Part shown: piece by piece, positions 18,436 through 28,263 of the stretch
Numbering within the stretch: the stretch's first letter is position 1
Layout: the number at the start of each line of letters is the position of its first letter
Assembly: GCA_965249205.1 (NCBI GenBank)
Contig: CBDFLL010000006.1
Coordinates: forward strand, 1,768,075-1,832,074
Direction of reading: 5' to 3'
Source: JAQBVV01 sp965249205
GTDB lineage: Bacteria > Acidobacteriota > Vicinamibacteria > Vicinamibacterales > UBA2999
Length of the DNA: 64,000 nt
Made by a program: the position numbers and the translations under genes
The notes under the pieces: generated by a model
Told to the model about the DNA's origin: nothing
Database searches by the model: none
The model's input: the letters and a program-made list of their open reading frames with translations, nothing else

Positions 18436-19401
18436 TTAGGCAAGGCCCACTTGCACGGCAGCTGTGCGCAGCGGGCCGAGCCGCCAGTACTCATCCTCCA
18501 GCGTACGTCGTGGGTTATCCCCCAGCCACCGGAGTTCAACATAGACCTGGGCGAAGCCGAGCCGTTCATCGAACCCCTTGGATGTTCCCCCGGGCCATCT
18601 GGCATGTCGATACTATTTTTTTGTCTCTTTCGCGACGTCGGCCGGCCAGCCCTCGATGAGCATCGCCAGGTCAATCTCCCCTGCGGCGACCGCACAGGAC
18701 TCCCAATCGACCACGTGCACTTTGTCGCCGGAGACGAGCACGTTACTCTTATAGAACTCCCCATGGATAATGGTGGCGCTAGATAACAGTCGAGCCGACC
18801 CATTCTGCACAAACCGATCACACAGCCGTTCAAGCCATTCCGCGTCCTGCCCCGTCAAGAACTGCCGGCAGTAGTCCCGAGTTCGGAGTGCCCAGCTGGC
18901 GTAGTAATCAGAGTCGTAGCGAATCAGGAAGCTCGAACCCGCCTTCGCTGAAAACCGCTTGGCACACCGGTGAAAAGCACCCAGCCATGCCCCGGCGAGC
19001 TGAAGCTGCGGCGCATCAAGGTATTCGGCGCTCTCCACGTACTCAAGCACCAGCATCTTGCTGCCCGTTCTTGCATCGACATGCAACCCGTAGCACCTCG
19101 GGGTCGACACTCCCAGTGGCTTGAGGACTCGGCCGTAAACATCCGCCTCGTAGCAAACGCCTCGTCGATGACCCCAGGTGTTCCACATCTCAGCGGGTGC
19201 GTATTTGCAAAGCAGCTTGAGCGTGCGGCCATCTACCAGAAGACACTTCACGATCTCACTGTCGAACGTGCTCGAGAGAGGATTGGACAAACGTTCCAGC
19301 ACGTTGGAAAGCGGTGTGTCACTTTTACGCGCCGCCAAAAGCCCTCTCAACGCGTTGGACAGAGTCCGATCATCCGGAAAGAAATCGTCTTGAGATGTCA
19401 T
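18436..19401 (-). pseudogene. APH-like phosphotransferase with in-frame UAG
   Basis: Aminoglycoside-phosphotransferase-fold kinase: IIHGEFYKSNVLV is the catalytic loop (HGEFxxxNV) and VVDWESCAVAAGEIDLAML the metal-binding loop. From ATG 19401 (an upstream ATG at 19458 is also open) the frame stops at TAG 18613 after AKETKK. Continuing past it in the same frame gives GFDERLGFAQVYVELRWLGD and ends with TAA at 18436, 4 bp before the next gene. The region past the stop looks fully coding, so this is a nonsense mutation (or an error in the A7 run), leaving a ~58-codon truncated tail. Members phosphorylate sugars or small molecules. Confidence 0.7.
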
Positions 19402-19575
19402 ATCTAGGTCGCCGCCCGTCACCCCAGTCGGCGGTCGTAACGCCACACACGGATCCATGAATCAAGGATTCCGGGACTTCGAGGCTTTTTCTAGAGCACC
19501 ATACGTGAGGCAGGTCGTCCACCATGTAAATGGTCGCTCGTCGGAGTCTTCGAAAGAGTAGACGTCGTCGCTCGG

Positions 19576-21324
19576 TCATCGAACCGCGACGTCCGCCGCC
19601 AGGGTTGCCGGAACCAGGCGCCCGTGCTGCAACACGAGCTGAACATTGCATTGCGCGAGGGTGTTCAGCCGATGCGCGATGATGAACGTCGTCCGACCCT
19701 CCATCAAGCGATCCATGGCACGTATGATCATGGCTTCGGTACCCAGGTCGACCGAGCTGGTCGGCTCGTCGAAGATCAGGACCGGGGCGTCCTTGAGAAA
19801 CGCGCGCGCGAGCGAGACACGCTGACGCTCGCCGCCAGAGAGTTGGAGGCCGCGCTCGCCGACGAGGGTGCCGTACCCTTCGGGGAGTGCCGTGATGAAC
19901 TCGTGCGCGCTTGCAGCTTTCGCGGCTGCGACGATCTGCTCTGAACTGGCATCGGGCCTCGCGTACGCGATGTTCTCGGCCAACGTCGTCGAGAACAACA
20001 CGGGTTCCTGCAAGACGATGGCGAATTGGCTACGGAGGTCTCCCAGCCTGTAATCCCGAAGGTCCACGCCGTCGAGCAAGATCGCTCCACTGCCGGGATC
20101 GGCCAGACGTGGCAGGAGATTGACCAGTGTGGTCTTCCCGGCGCCTGTTGGCCCAGCGATCCCCACCCGTGAGCCTGGCGAGATGTCGAAAGAAATATCT
20201 CTGAGCACCGGCCGATCGGCCTCATATCCGAACGATACATTCCGAAAGCTGACCGCTCCCGATGCGCGGGCAAGGGGCCTCGCACCCGGCAGCTCGACCA
20301 CACTGAGGGGTTCGTCGAGCAGGGCAAACGCTCTTGCGGCTCCCTCAATCGAACCCTGAATCTGGCCGATGCGCTTGGTAATCGTCTGCACCGGCGAAAA
20401 CCACTGGACCATGTAGGCCATGATGAGCAGGAGCTCGCCCACGCTGAGCGCGCCTGACTGGACGTGCCTCGTTCCGAGGTAGAGGGTCACCGCCGTGCCC
20501 GCCGCGATCGTCATTCCAACGGCGAGATCAAAACCGCCCTGCGTGCGGGCGAGACGAATCTGCCCCGACATCGCGCGTGTGGAATACCGGGTGAATCGCT
20601 CTTCCTCTCGCTGCTCCTGACCGAACGCTCGAACAACACGCAACGCCCCGAGCGCTTCCTGGACAACGGCCATCGATGAGCTGTCAGACTCTTTGATGGT
20701 CGCCCACTGCTGGCGAAGTCGTCCGCTCGAAGCGCGCGCCACCCAGAAGAGGAACGGCGTCATGGCCAGGGCAACGATGGCCAGGGTCCAGTCAAGGTTC
20801 GTGATGACGACGGTCATGGCCGCGAGCGTCAGGCCGGCGGTGACGAACGGCACGACACCGTTGACGGCGAGGTTTTGCACCGCCTGTGCGTCGTACTGGA
20901 TGCGGTATGTCGAGTCGCTCGAGCCACGCGTGTCGTGGTACGTCATCGACAACCGCTGCACGTGGGCAAACAGTCGCGCGCGGAACCCCAAGAGCATCCG
21001 CTCCGTCGTGGAGGCTTGAAGCACCCAGGTCGCCATCGCCTGTAACTCGCTGAGCAGCGCGACGCCAAGCAGCACAGCTAACGCGACTGTGAGCGCACCG
21101 CCAGGACCCAACCCAACAGGCAACAGACTCGTCATCCACTGAGGAAGCGGGTCGCTACCGATGACGCTGTCGACGACGATCTTCAACGGCAGCGGGGTCA
21201 GCAGTGCCAAGGGGGTCGACAGCAAACTCAGCAACATCACGCCTGTGATGTGCCAGCGATACGGACGAGCCACGTCGAAGAGGCGCCTATAGAGCGCCAG
21301 CGTCGAGTAGCGAGGCGCGTCCAT
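19576..21324 (-). CDS. ABC exporter, fused membrane and ATPase domains
   Basis: 582 residues from ATG 21324 (MDAPRYSTLALYRRLF); the longer open frame upstream is non-family sequence. Six membrane helices in the first ~330 residues, with the intracellular loop YHDTRGSSDSTYRIQYDAQAVQ, then nucleotide-binding domain: Walker A GPTGAGKTT, Q-loop QEPVLFS, signature LSGGERQR, Walker B VLIFDEP and H-loop AHRL. Homodimeric exporters of this type move lipids, lipid-linked sugars or peptides. In the middle of a glycan cluster it may flip the lipid-linked product; that is inference. Confidence 0.9.
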   Translation of the reverse strand: MDAPRYSTLALYRRLFDVARPYRWHITGVMLLSLLSTPLALLTPLPLKIVVDSVIGSDPLPQWMTSLLPVGLGPGGALTVALAVLLGVALLSELQAMATWVLQASTTERMLLGFRARLFAHVQRLSMTYHDTRGSSDSTYRIQYDAQAVQNLAVNGVVPFVTAGLTLAAMTVVITNLDWTLAIVALAMTPFLFWVARASSGRLRQQWATIKESDSSSMAVVQEALGALRVVRAFGQEQREEERFTRYSTRAMSGQIRLARTQGGFDLAVGMTIAAGTAVTLYLGTRHVQSGALSVGELLLIMAYMVQWFSPVQTITKRIGQIQGSIEGAARAFALLDEPLSVVELPGARPLARASGAVSFRNVSFGYEADRPVLRDISFDISPGSRVGIAGPTGAGKTTLVNLLPRLADPGSGAILLDGVDLRDYRLGDLRSQFAIVLQEPVLFSTTLAENIAYARPDASSEQIVAAAKAASAHEFITALPEGYGTLVGERGLQLSGGERQRVSLARAFLKDAPVLIFDEPTSSVDLGTEAMIIRAMDRLMEGRTTFIIAHRLNTLAQCNVQLVLQHGRLVPATLAADVAVR

Positions 21325-21487
21325 CACACCTTCTCGTGCGCAGGCCTCGGCTTCGGGGTACCCGCAAATACCGCTCGTCCCTCGTCCCGTAGCCCGCGCG
21401 AGGCTGCCGCCAGGACAACCACGAACAGCGGCAGAGCCGGGAGGAGCGGCGTCCGCGCCGGGACTCCCAAGGAGAGGGGGCTGAGAA
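21325..21487 (-). other. Degenerate repeat of the GT2 membrane segment
   Basis: The 163 bp between the GT2 fusion stop and the ABC exporter start read, one frame over, as IMILSPLSLGVPARTPLLPA then LPLFVVVLAAA. This resembles the earlier GT2 membrane stretch (ILGVISLIGLAWTPLFLA then LPLFMLALAA). It looks like a leftover of a duplicated or frameshifted C-terminal membrane region rather than a separate gene. Confidence 0.4.
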
Positions 21488-23668
21488 TCATGATGGCCAG
21501 GTACCGCCGGAGCGTTGATTCTGGGTCGCTTGGAGCGTCGCCCGCAAGGCCCGGCCACGAGGCGCGACTGGATCGAGCGAAGCCTGTCGCGTGAAAAGTG
21601 GCGGCCTCGAATCCTCCGGAGCGGTCGAGAGCACTGGCTCGGAGACGTCCGCACTCCCGGGGTTCACGATTTCGGCTCTCTTGCCCTCCTGTGGGCCGAG
21701 CCCACACTTTGCCGCCGCGTCCAGAATGGCCCCCATGGTGGCGGCGCACTCCTGGACGGATGCCAACGCCAGAATATCCCCGAGCAATCCGAACTCGACA
21801 GCCGCGTACGATGTGCCGCTGAAGCCGGCCAGCATCGCAAGCAGGACGAAAATCAGCGCGGGCGCCCACGCGAATGGAGCAATGCGGGGCCACGCCTTCA
21901 ACCGCACCAGCTGCGTACCGGAACCGCTGTCTTCGAAAGCCATGAGAAGACGGGAACTGCCAAAGAGCCCGCCGCGCACTTCGAGATCCCACGAGTCCCA
22001 GACGTTACCGAGGAGCACCACGGCGCCGGTGGACCGAAGAGCCTCGTCGAATGCCGTCAGATGTGCCTCCGGGGGCTGCCAGTCTGTCACGCAAATGGGC
22101 AGCGTCCGAGGCAGTGGCCATGACATTCGCCTGGGACCTCGCTTTCGCCAGAGCGTTAGGCCGTGTTTTAGGCGTCCACGGAGGCGTGCCAGTGGCTGCA
22201 CAAGGTGAAAGAGCGCCACTGTGGCCCGGGCCCTGAGACGCCCCACGCCTGACGTGGAGTTTGCCATCGAGAGGTCTGCGGTACTCGACCACGCTTGAAC
22301 GACGGGCGCCGCCAGCGCGAGCATGAAAAGCGGCAGGGCCAAGAAGAGCGGCGTCCACGCTAGTCCGATCAAGGAGATGACGCCGAGAATCGCGACCACC
22401 AGATGCCACTCCGGCATGAGCGGCAGCGCGCGGAGCATCCCGGGCTGGGACTCCGCGAGCACCTGAAACGGGGCGAGGCCCCAGGTGCCCTGATAGACAC
22501 GATCAGCCTCCCCGATCGGCAGCGCGAGGCCTCTGCCGTACAAACGTCCGGCCCATGTGAGATGGCCGGCGACGTTGTACCTTCCGGGCCATTTGCGCTC
22601 GAGCAGGGCCTCCGCTCGACCGTAGCCGACCTGCTGACGCCAATATGTACCGATCGAGTCCCTGTGATGATGCCAGACCATCGCGGCGTGGCTGAATCCA
22701 AGCGTCCAACCCCGCTCCTGCAACCGCCAGCAGACGTCCACGTCATCGCCGGCAGTGAGAAACTGAGGGTCGAAACCGCCAATCGCCTTCAGGGCACTGA
22801 CGCGGAACGCCATCGAACAGCCGGGAATGTGCTCTGCCTCACGATCCGACAGCAGCACGTGCACCGGTCCGCCAGGAGCGTTGGCCACGCAGTCCGCGAT
22901 CCAGCCATCCCCCGCGGGCGCGATGTTCCACCCGCCGATTCCGGCGTGCGAGGTTGTTTCGAACTCGGCGGCGAGGTACTTCAGCCAGTGCGGGTCAGGT
23001 CGCGCGTCGCCGTCGGTATACGCAATGATTTCCCCGGTTGCCGCCTCGAGTCCGACATTGCGTGCCAAGCTCAACCCCTGGTTCGGGGTGCGAATCAGGC
23101 GGAAATCGTACTCAGCCACGATGGCTGCGGTGTCGTCGGTCGACCCATCATCGACGACGATGACCTCGAAATCCGGATAGTCGAGCCTGCGAACGCCCTC
23201 GCAGCAGTCGCGGACTGTCGCTCCACCGTTGTAGATGCACACCGCAACCGAGATGCGAGGCCATGCGCGGTCACCTTGGAACGGGACGTCGGAAAAGGCT
23301 TTCTGGACGGCCGTGAGAGCAGCCTTCGGCCGACGCTCGCGATCGGTGAGGCCGAATTCCCAGTCGTCGACGTCGGCGCCACCGCGATACCACTCGTCCG
23401 TCCACGAGAACACAAAGGCGCCGCAGCAACCGGACGCGAAGGTCGTGCGGACCTGCCAGTCGAGCGCGCTCGCCTGTGCAGCTTCACCGTTGCGGTAGCT
23501 GTCGAGACCGAGCTCGCTCATCAGGAGCGGACGGTCTCTGGCAATATTCTGCAGGCGCCCGAGATACGCGTAAAGCCGATCCTCTGATTCGAGGTAGACG
23601 TTAAACGAGACGAAATCCAGGAACGGGAGCCGAAGGTACTCGGTAGAGGGGTAATTGACGTACGTGAC
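21488..23668 (-). pseudogene. GH2-GT2 fusion, downstream part (split by IS630)
   Basis: Continues the gene begun at 25694. Reading from 23668: VTYVNYPSTEYLRLPFLDFVSFN, then RPLLMSELGLDS (Glu likely the retaining-glycosidase nucleophile), FVFSWTDEWYRG, ending the GH2-like TIM barrel. A family 2 glycosyltransferase follows: ISVAVCIYNGG, VIVVDDGSTDDT, YTDGDARPDP (DxD), GCSMAFRVSALKAIGGFD and GDDVDVCWRLQERGW. Then hydrophobic membrane segments near the C-terminus. As it stands only an internal ATG (23521) could start translation, so the enzyme is broken. A stop follows TWPS at 21488. Confidence 0.75.
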
Positions 23669-23976
23669 TAGTACCCCGTCTCAGTGATTTTGATCGGTTG
23701 GAGGGGGGGTAGCTCATCTGCCGCCAGTAACAGCCTGATCGTCCGGGGCTGCCGTGGGACGCGGCTGATAAGCCCGCGCCGCTCCAGCGCGACGATCATG
23801 CCGTGGACCGTGGGGGGAGTGACCTGAAAGAACCGTTGGAAGTCGACTTCGGCCGGCGGCTCCCGGTGGAGTAACGCGTAGGTGTGGATGAAGGCCAGAT
23901 ACTGGCCTTGCTTCGCCGTGAAGTGTGGGGCCGGACGACTGGACACGGGATCGGCAGTGTGATCCAAGATATCCAT
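23668..23976 (-). CDS. LexA-like winged-helix protein encoded in the IS630 element
   Basis: About 102 residues from ATG 23976 (an ATG at 23982 adds two). The segment FTAKQGQYLAFIHTYALLHREPPAE, then FFQVTPPTVHGMIVALERRGLISRVP, has the helix-turn-helix and wing layout of the LexA N-terminal DNA-binding domain. No LexA protease part. Its start overlaps that of the transposase on the other strand around 23974-23982, so it is well placed to control that promoter. The stop TAG uses the last base of the IS end plus target DNA. A regulator of transposition is the simplest reading, untested. Confidence 0.7.
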   Translation of the reverse strand: MDILDHTADPVSSRPAPHFTAKQGQYLAFIHTYALLHREPPAEVDFQRFFQVTPPTVHGMIVALERRGLISRVPRQPRTIRLLLAADELPPLQPIKITETGY

Positions 23977-25136
23977 GAACATACGCTATCGCGTGACGCT
24001 GACGCTCGAAGAAGGGCACCACCTGCAGGCGCTGACCCGCGGCGGCACCCGGGCCGCGCGCCAGATCAAACGGGCACAGATTCTCCTCGCCGCCGACGCC
24101 CAGGTCCCCGACGAACGGATTGCGGCAGACATCGGGGTCGGCACCTCGACGGTGTATCGGACCAAGCAGCATTTCGTCGAAGACGGCTTGACGCGCGCGC
24201 TCATCGAAACGGCCCGGCCCGGTGCACCGCGGAAGCTCAGCGCCGGCGATGAAGCCCGCCTGGTCGCGGTGGCCTGCTCCGCGCCCCCGGCCGGCCGGGC
24301 GCACTGGACGCTGGAGTTGCTGGCCGGCGCATTGGTCCGCCTCACCACGCACGAGACCCTGTCGAGCGCCACGGTGGGACGCCGGCTGGCCGACATGAAA
24401 CTGAAGCCGTGGCGGGAGAAGAGGTGGTGCATTCCGACGGTCAACGCCGAGTACGTGGCGCGCATGGAAGACGTCCTCGCACTCTACGCCGAGGCGCCGA
24501 CCCCCCGGCGACCGGTGGTCTGCTTCGATGAAACGCCCCGACAACTAATCGGGGACGCGCGTGTCCCCATCCGGGCCGAGCCGGGGAAGCCCAGACGGGT
24601 CGACTATGAGTACGTGCGCAACGGCACCGCGAACGTGTTCCTGTTTGTGGACGTGCACCGCCCCTGGCGCCACGCCAAGGTCACTGACCACCGGACGTGC
24701 GTCGACTTTGCCGAGTGCATGCGCGATCTCGTGGACGAGCATTACCCGGAGGCCGAGCGAATCCAGGTGGTGCTGGACAACTTGTCGACCCATTCCGCGG
24801 CCGCGCTTTATCAGACCTTCGCACCCGCTGAGGCCCGACGGATCCTTACGCGGCTCGACTTCCACTACACGCCGAAACACGCCAGCTGGCTCAACATGGT
24901 CGAGATCGAGATCGGGGTGATGGTCCAGCAATGCCTCGATCGGCGTATCCCGGACAAGGCCACGCTTGTCACCGAGGTCGCTGCCTGGGAGCAGCGGCGC
25001 AATGCCGAGCAGGCGGGCATCAACTGGTTGTTCACCGTCGACCGGGCCCGCACGAAGATGGGCCGCGTGTATCCGCAGCCCGCCAGGCGCGCGAAGGCCG
25101 CCGCGTGAACCGGTCAGAACCACTGCGACGAGGTAC
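23671..25136 (+). mobile_element. IS630-family insertion sequence, complete
   Basis: 1466 bp bounded by TA duplications (23669-23670 and 25137-25138). Inverted ends begin GTACCCCGTCTCAGTG on the left and GTACCTCGTCGCAGTG on the right (as reverse complement), matching through about TGATCGGTT. TA duplication is the IS630/Tc1 rule. It carries two divergent genes, an HTH protein (-) and the transposase (+). It splits the GH2-GT2 gene precisely; deleting it with one TA restores a 912-codon frame. Confidence 0.93.
23975..25108 (+). CDS. IS630-family transposase
   Basis: 377 residues. N-terminal HTH (RIAADIGVGTSTVYRTKQHF) binds the ends; the catalytic triad is visible as VVCFDETP (first Asp), VVLDNLSTHS (second Asp) and SWLNMVEIEIG (Glu), the standard DDE spacing for IS630. 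The frame is complete and intact, so the copy may be active. Confidence 0.95.
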   Translation: MNIRYRVTLTLEEGHHLQALTRGGTRAARQIKRAQILLAADAQVPDERIAADIGVGTSTVYRTKQHFVEDGLTRALIETARPGAPRKLSAGDEARLVAVACSAPPAGRAHWTLELLAGALVRLTTHETLSSATVGRRLADMKLKPWREKRWCIPTVNAEYVARMEDVLALYAEAPTPRRPVVCFDETPRQLIGDARVPIRAEPGKPRRVDYEYVRNGTANVFLFVDVHRPWRHAKVTDHRTCVDFAECMRDLVDEHYPEAERIQVVLDNLSTHSAAALYQTFAPAEARRILTRLDFHYTPKHASWLNMVEIEIGVMVQQCLDRRIPDKATLVTEVAAWEQRRNAEQAGINWLFTVDRARTKMGRVYPQPARRAKAAA

Positions 25137-25694
25137 TAGACCCTCCGGATCCTCACGCTTCACGACGTTGTACAGGCGTTTGAGATACCGCTCGACGGTC
25201 TCGCGGCCGAGCCAGCGAACCATCGAAGCCGTGATTTCGTTGCCCAGCGCATAACACAGGAGTGCGGGGTGCCCGGCGCAGGTCCGGACCTTGGTTCTGA
25301 TGAGTTCGTCGATGTCTGGTCCCTCGTCGGGATCCGCAAGATATCCCGAGTATTGCTCGGCCGACAAGCCGACCATGACGCGCAGCCCGTGGCGTGCGGC
25401 AACGTCGAGGAGGTGACGCGGCGGCAGGGTATGCGGAATGCGGACGGTGTTGAAACCGGCCTGGGCCATCTGTGCGAAATCGCGATCGATGACGGCCACG
25501 TCCTGATACTCGCGCTGCAATTCGTCCGGACGAAACGCACCATACGTCGCTCCACGTACCCAGAGCTTGCTCGATCCGACCCAGAGGAACTTGCCACATG
25601 CCCGCGGGCGACCGACATGAACGCCCTCGATCGGCGTTGGCAGATCAGCGGTGTGGGTGTCGGCAGGGGCGTAGGCGAGTTCGTCTGCAGACAT
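25137..25694 (-). pseudogene. GH2-GT2 fusion, upstream part (split by IS630)
   Basis: 5' part of the interrupted gene, from ATG 25694 (MSADELAYAP; an in-frame start at 25715 is also possible, neither has a clear Shine-Dalgarno). Reads GKFLWVGSSKLWVRGATYGAF, then FNTVRIPHTLPP and HPALLCYALGNEI, the GH2-like TIM barrel with the acid/base NE pair. Ends VKREDPEGLV at the IS. The pieces join in frame (558 + 2181 nt = 913 codons). First gene of the glycan operon; its loss may also affect downstream expression. Confidence 0.75.
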
Positions 25695-25715
25695 GGTATT
25701 CAGGCGACCGCACAA

Positions 25716-25979
25716 AGGAGACGTTCAAGATCGGTCATTACCTCACGGTTGCGAACAGTCGTCGTCGTACTGGAATTGCCTGGTTGCACGAAGGGTGCTC
25801 GCGCAACGGCGTTTCAGAGGGGACCTACATATTACCCCCTTACGGGAAGATGTTGCAAGGACGCACCACGTGCCTGCAATTCTGCACGATTCTTGAAAGC
25901 TCAAGCTTCCCGCATCGTGGGCTGGCGCGTGTTGGTTTCGATGCGCACCGACTTCGTGCTCGACGCGGTGAAAGTGGTA
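25716..25979. other. 264-bp intergenic region upstream of the glycan operon
   Basis: No gene seen. It separates the antiporter stop from the first glycan-cluster gene; both are on the minus strand. The glycan operon promoter should lie here. TTGAAC appears on the minus strand about 30 bp before the 25694 start, with no good -10. Confidence 0.4.
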
Positions 25980-28019
25980 TCACTCGCGTTGGCCCGCCGC
26001 CTGGGTGCCACCAAGGGCGGGAATCGTATCCGGAACGCCAGGTGTGCCTCCTCCGGAGCGGAACAGCGTCATCGCACGGTTCAGGCTGTCGGGGTCGCCG
26101 ACGAGTACGACCGTATCACCGACCTCGTAGCAAAAAGTAGGGTCTCGCTGGTAGATAGGCTCGCCGTCGCGCACAACGGCTATCTGCACCACACCGGTCC
26201 GGCGACGCAGCTCCAGGGACGTCGGACTTGCTCCGACGGCCACCGCCCCCTCCTCGATCTCGATCAACTCCAGTACCTCGTGAATCCTGAGGTGCTTCAG
26301 CGCGTCAAGCTTGAGGTCCGGTGGCGTCGTTCCACGCAAGAGCCCGTAGTGCTCCGTTCTCACCGACTCCACTTCGCGCCAGATCCGGTTGATCGGGATT
26401 TCGTAGCTCTCGAGCGCCTTGGCGAACAGCGCCAGTGATGCTTCGAACTCCTCGACGACGACATCGGTCGACCCGAGTGTCATCAGCTCGTCCAGCCCGC
26501 GGACATAGCGGGTGCGCACCAGAATACGGACCGAAGGGTTGATGTCGCGGGCCAGGGCCACACCCCGTCGTTCGTCGATCGGTGAGGAGATGGTGAACAC
26601 GATGATCCGCGCATGCGCCAGCCGCACGTGCTCCAGCACCGCGTGTCTCGTGCCATCGCCAAACACCACGGAAATACCGTCCTCCCGGGCACGCCTCACG
26701 AGTTCGGCGTTCGCCTCGACGACCAGGCACGAGATGCCAGCTGCCTCCAGCACACGTGCAAGATACCGACCCGCCAGGCCGTAGCCGACGATGATCGTGT
26801 GATCGCGGAGTGCCTCGACGACTGGTGACCGGTCGGTCGGCTCTGTCCTCCCGAGCCATGCCGCGAGCCGCTCGGCAGCAGGACGGGAGAGCCTGATCAA
26901 AAAAGGCGTCGCCATCATGGACAGCACGGCCGCAGTGAGAAAGACCTGGTAGTCGCCGGTGCGGAACAAGCCGAGCGGCAACCCGACCGCCGCCAGCACG
27001 AAGGAAAACTCACCGATCTGTGCCAGGCTGAGGCCGCTGATCAGCGCGGTTTTCAGGACTCCGCCGACCGCAAGTACGCTGCCTGCCACGAAGACCACTT
27101 TGAGCACGAACAGCACGCTTGCCAGGGCCACCAACATGAAGAACTGGTCGAGCACCGTTGGAATGTCGAGCAGCATCCCGAGTGACGTAAAGAAGATGCC
27201 ACTGAAGAGCGCGCGGAAAGGGAGGACATCCGACAGCGCCTGAAGGCCGTACTCCGATTCCGAGATGATGAGTCCCGCGATGAACGCTCCGATCGCGATG
27301 GAAAACCCGGCCGCTGAGGCCACGAGGGTCGCTCCGATACCGAAGAAGCCGATACACAGCGTGAAGAGTTCGCGATCGCGAAAAAGCACGACTCGATCCA
27401 GGGTCCACTTGACGACCAGGCGCCCCCCCATCACCAGCACCGTCATGATGGCCAGCCCGCGGCCCAGTTCCAGGGTCAGGGTCGTCCATTGCGCATCGCC
27501 AGCCTCGGCCAGAAGCGGGAGCAGCAGAATGAGCGGCAGGACACACAGATCCTGAAACACCAGAATCGAGAGAACGGACCGCCCGTGTGGCGTGTCGAGC
27601 TCCGCACGATCGGCATAGGCCTTGGTCACGATGGCCGTCGAGGACATGGCGACCAGCGCACCGTAGAACAACGCCTGGGTCAGCTGGATCCCTACGGCGA
27701 GTGCGAGGGCTGTGATACACGCGAGTGTCGCTCCGACCTGGAGCCCACCCCCGATAAACACCGAGCGGGCCCATTGGCGCACATGCGAGAGGGACAGTTC
27801 CAGACCGACCGCGAACAGCAACAGCGCCACGCCGAGTTCAGACAGCGTCTCGATCTGGTCAGGTCCGTCGATCAGCGCAAGACCGTACGGGCCGACGACA
27901 AATCCGGCTACGAAGAACCCGACCAGCGGCGGAGCGTTGACGCGGTGCGCCAGCGCAACGATCGGAATGGCAAGGCCGATCAGCAGCAACAGGTCGCGGA
28001 GGAGTCCGAGTTCCGGCAT
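25980..28019 (-). CDS. CPA2-family K+/H+ antiporter with RCK (TrkA-N, TrkA-C) domains
   Basis: 679 residues. About 12 membrane segments, with the family core GYLVGPxG-like FFVAGFVVGPYG, FAVGLELSLSHVR, TAIVTKAY and LVFQDLCVLPLIL. A TrkA-N NAD-binding domain follows (IIVGYGLAGRYLARVLEAAG, VFGDGTRHAVLEH) and a TrkA-C domain near the end (VVQIAVVRDGEPIYQRDP). KefB/KefC-type antiporters extrude K+ in exchange for protons. Single-gene unit between the glycan operon and an IS. Confidence 0.92.
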   Translation of the reverse strand: MPELGLLRDLLLLIGLAIPIVALAHRVNAPPLVGFFVAGFVVGPYGLALIDGPDQIETLSELGVALLLFAVGLELSLSHVRQWARSVFIGGGLQVGATLACITALALAVGIQLTQALFYGALVAMSSTAIVTKAYADRAELDTPHGRSVLSILVFQDLCVLPLILLLPLLAEAGDAQWTTLTLELGRGLAIMTVLVMGGRLVVKWTLDRVVLFRDRELFTLCIGFFGIGATLVASAAGFSIAIGAFIAGLIISESEYGLQALSDVLPFRALFSGIFFTSLGMLLDIPTVLDQFFMLVALASVLFVLKVVFVAGSVLAVGGVLKTALISGLSLAQIGEFSFVLAAVGLPLGLFRTGDYQVFLTAAVLSMMATPFLIRLSRPAAERLAAWLGRTEPTDRSPVVEALRDHTIIVGYGLAGRYLARVLEAAGISCLVVEANAELVRRAREDGISVVFGDGTRHAVLEHVRLAHARIIVFTISSPIDERRGVALARDINPSVRILVRTRYVRGLDELMTLGSTDVVVEEFEASLALFAKALESYEIPINRIWREVESVRTEHYGLLRGTTPPDLKLDALKHLRIHEVLELIEIEEGAVAVGASPTSLELRRRTGVVQIAVVRDGEPIYQRDPTFCYEVGDTVVLVGDPDSLNRAMTLFRSGGGTPGVPDTIPALGGTQAAGQRE

Positions 28020-28263
28020 GGGTTGGGTTCGCGTCCTTCACGCGGGACGACCATTCTAGCCGGTGAGCCAGGTCCTCTCGTTGTTTTGGGGGCGTGCAAA
28101 CGGATCACGCGTACCAGCGCCCTTGGCTTGATCCCCTCTCCGAATCGGCTCAGCGAACAAGTTCGTGAGCGTTGTTCGCAAGTAGCGTGGCGTGCCGGCC
28201 CCACGATAGGTGCCGATCAGGCCCCGCCCGGGACGACGAGCGCGGATTTCAACTTGTACCTAG

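Noticed and set aside
18613..19401. Calling the APH-like gene complete at TAG 18613
   Set aside because: Downstream sequence in the same frame is clearly coding and family-like up to 18436.
25269..26438. 389-codon plus-strand frame
   Set aside because: Covers parts of the GH2 gene and antiporter in reverse; not coding.
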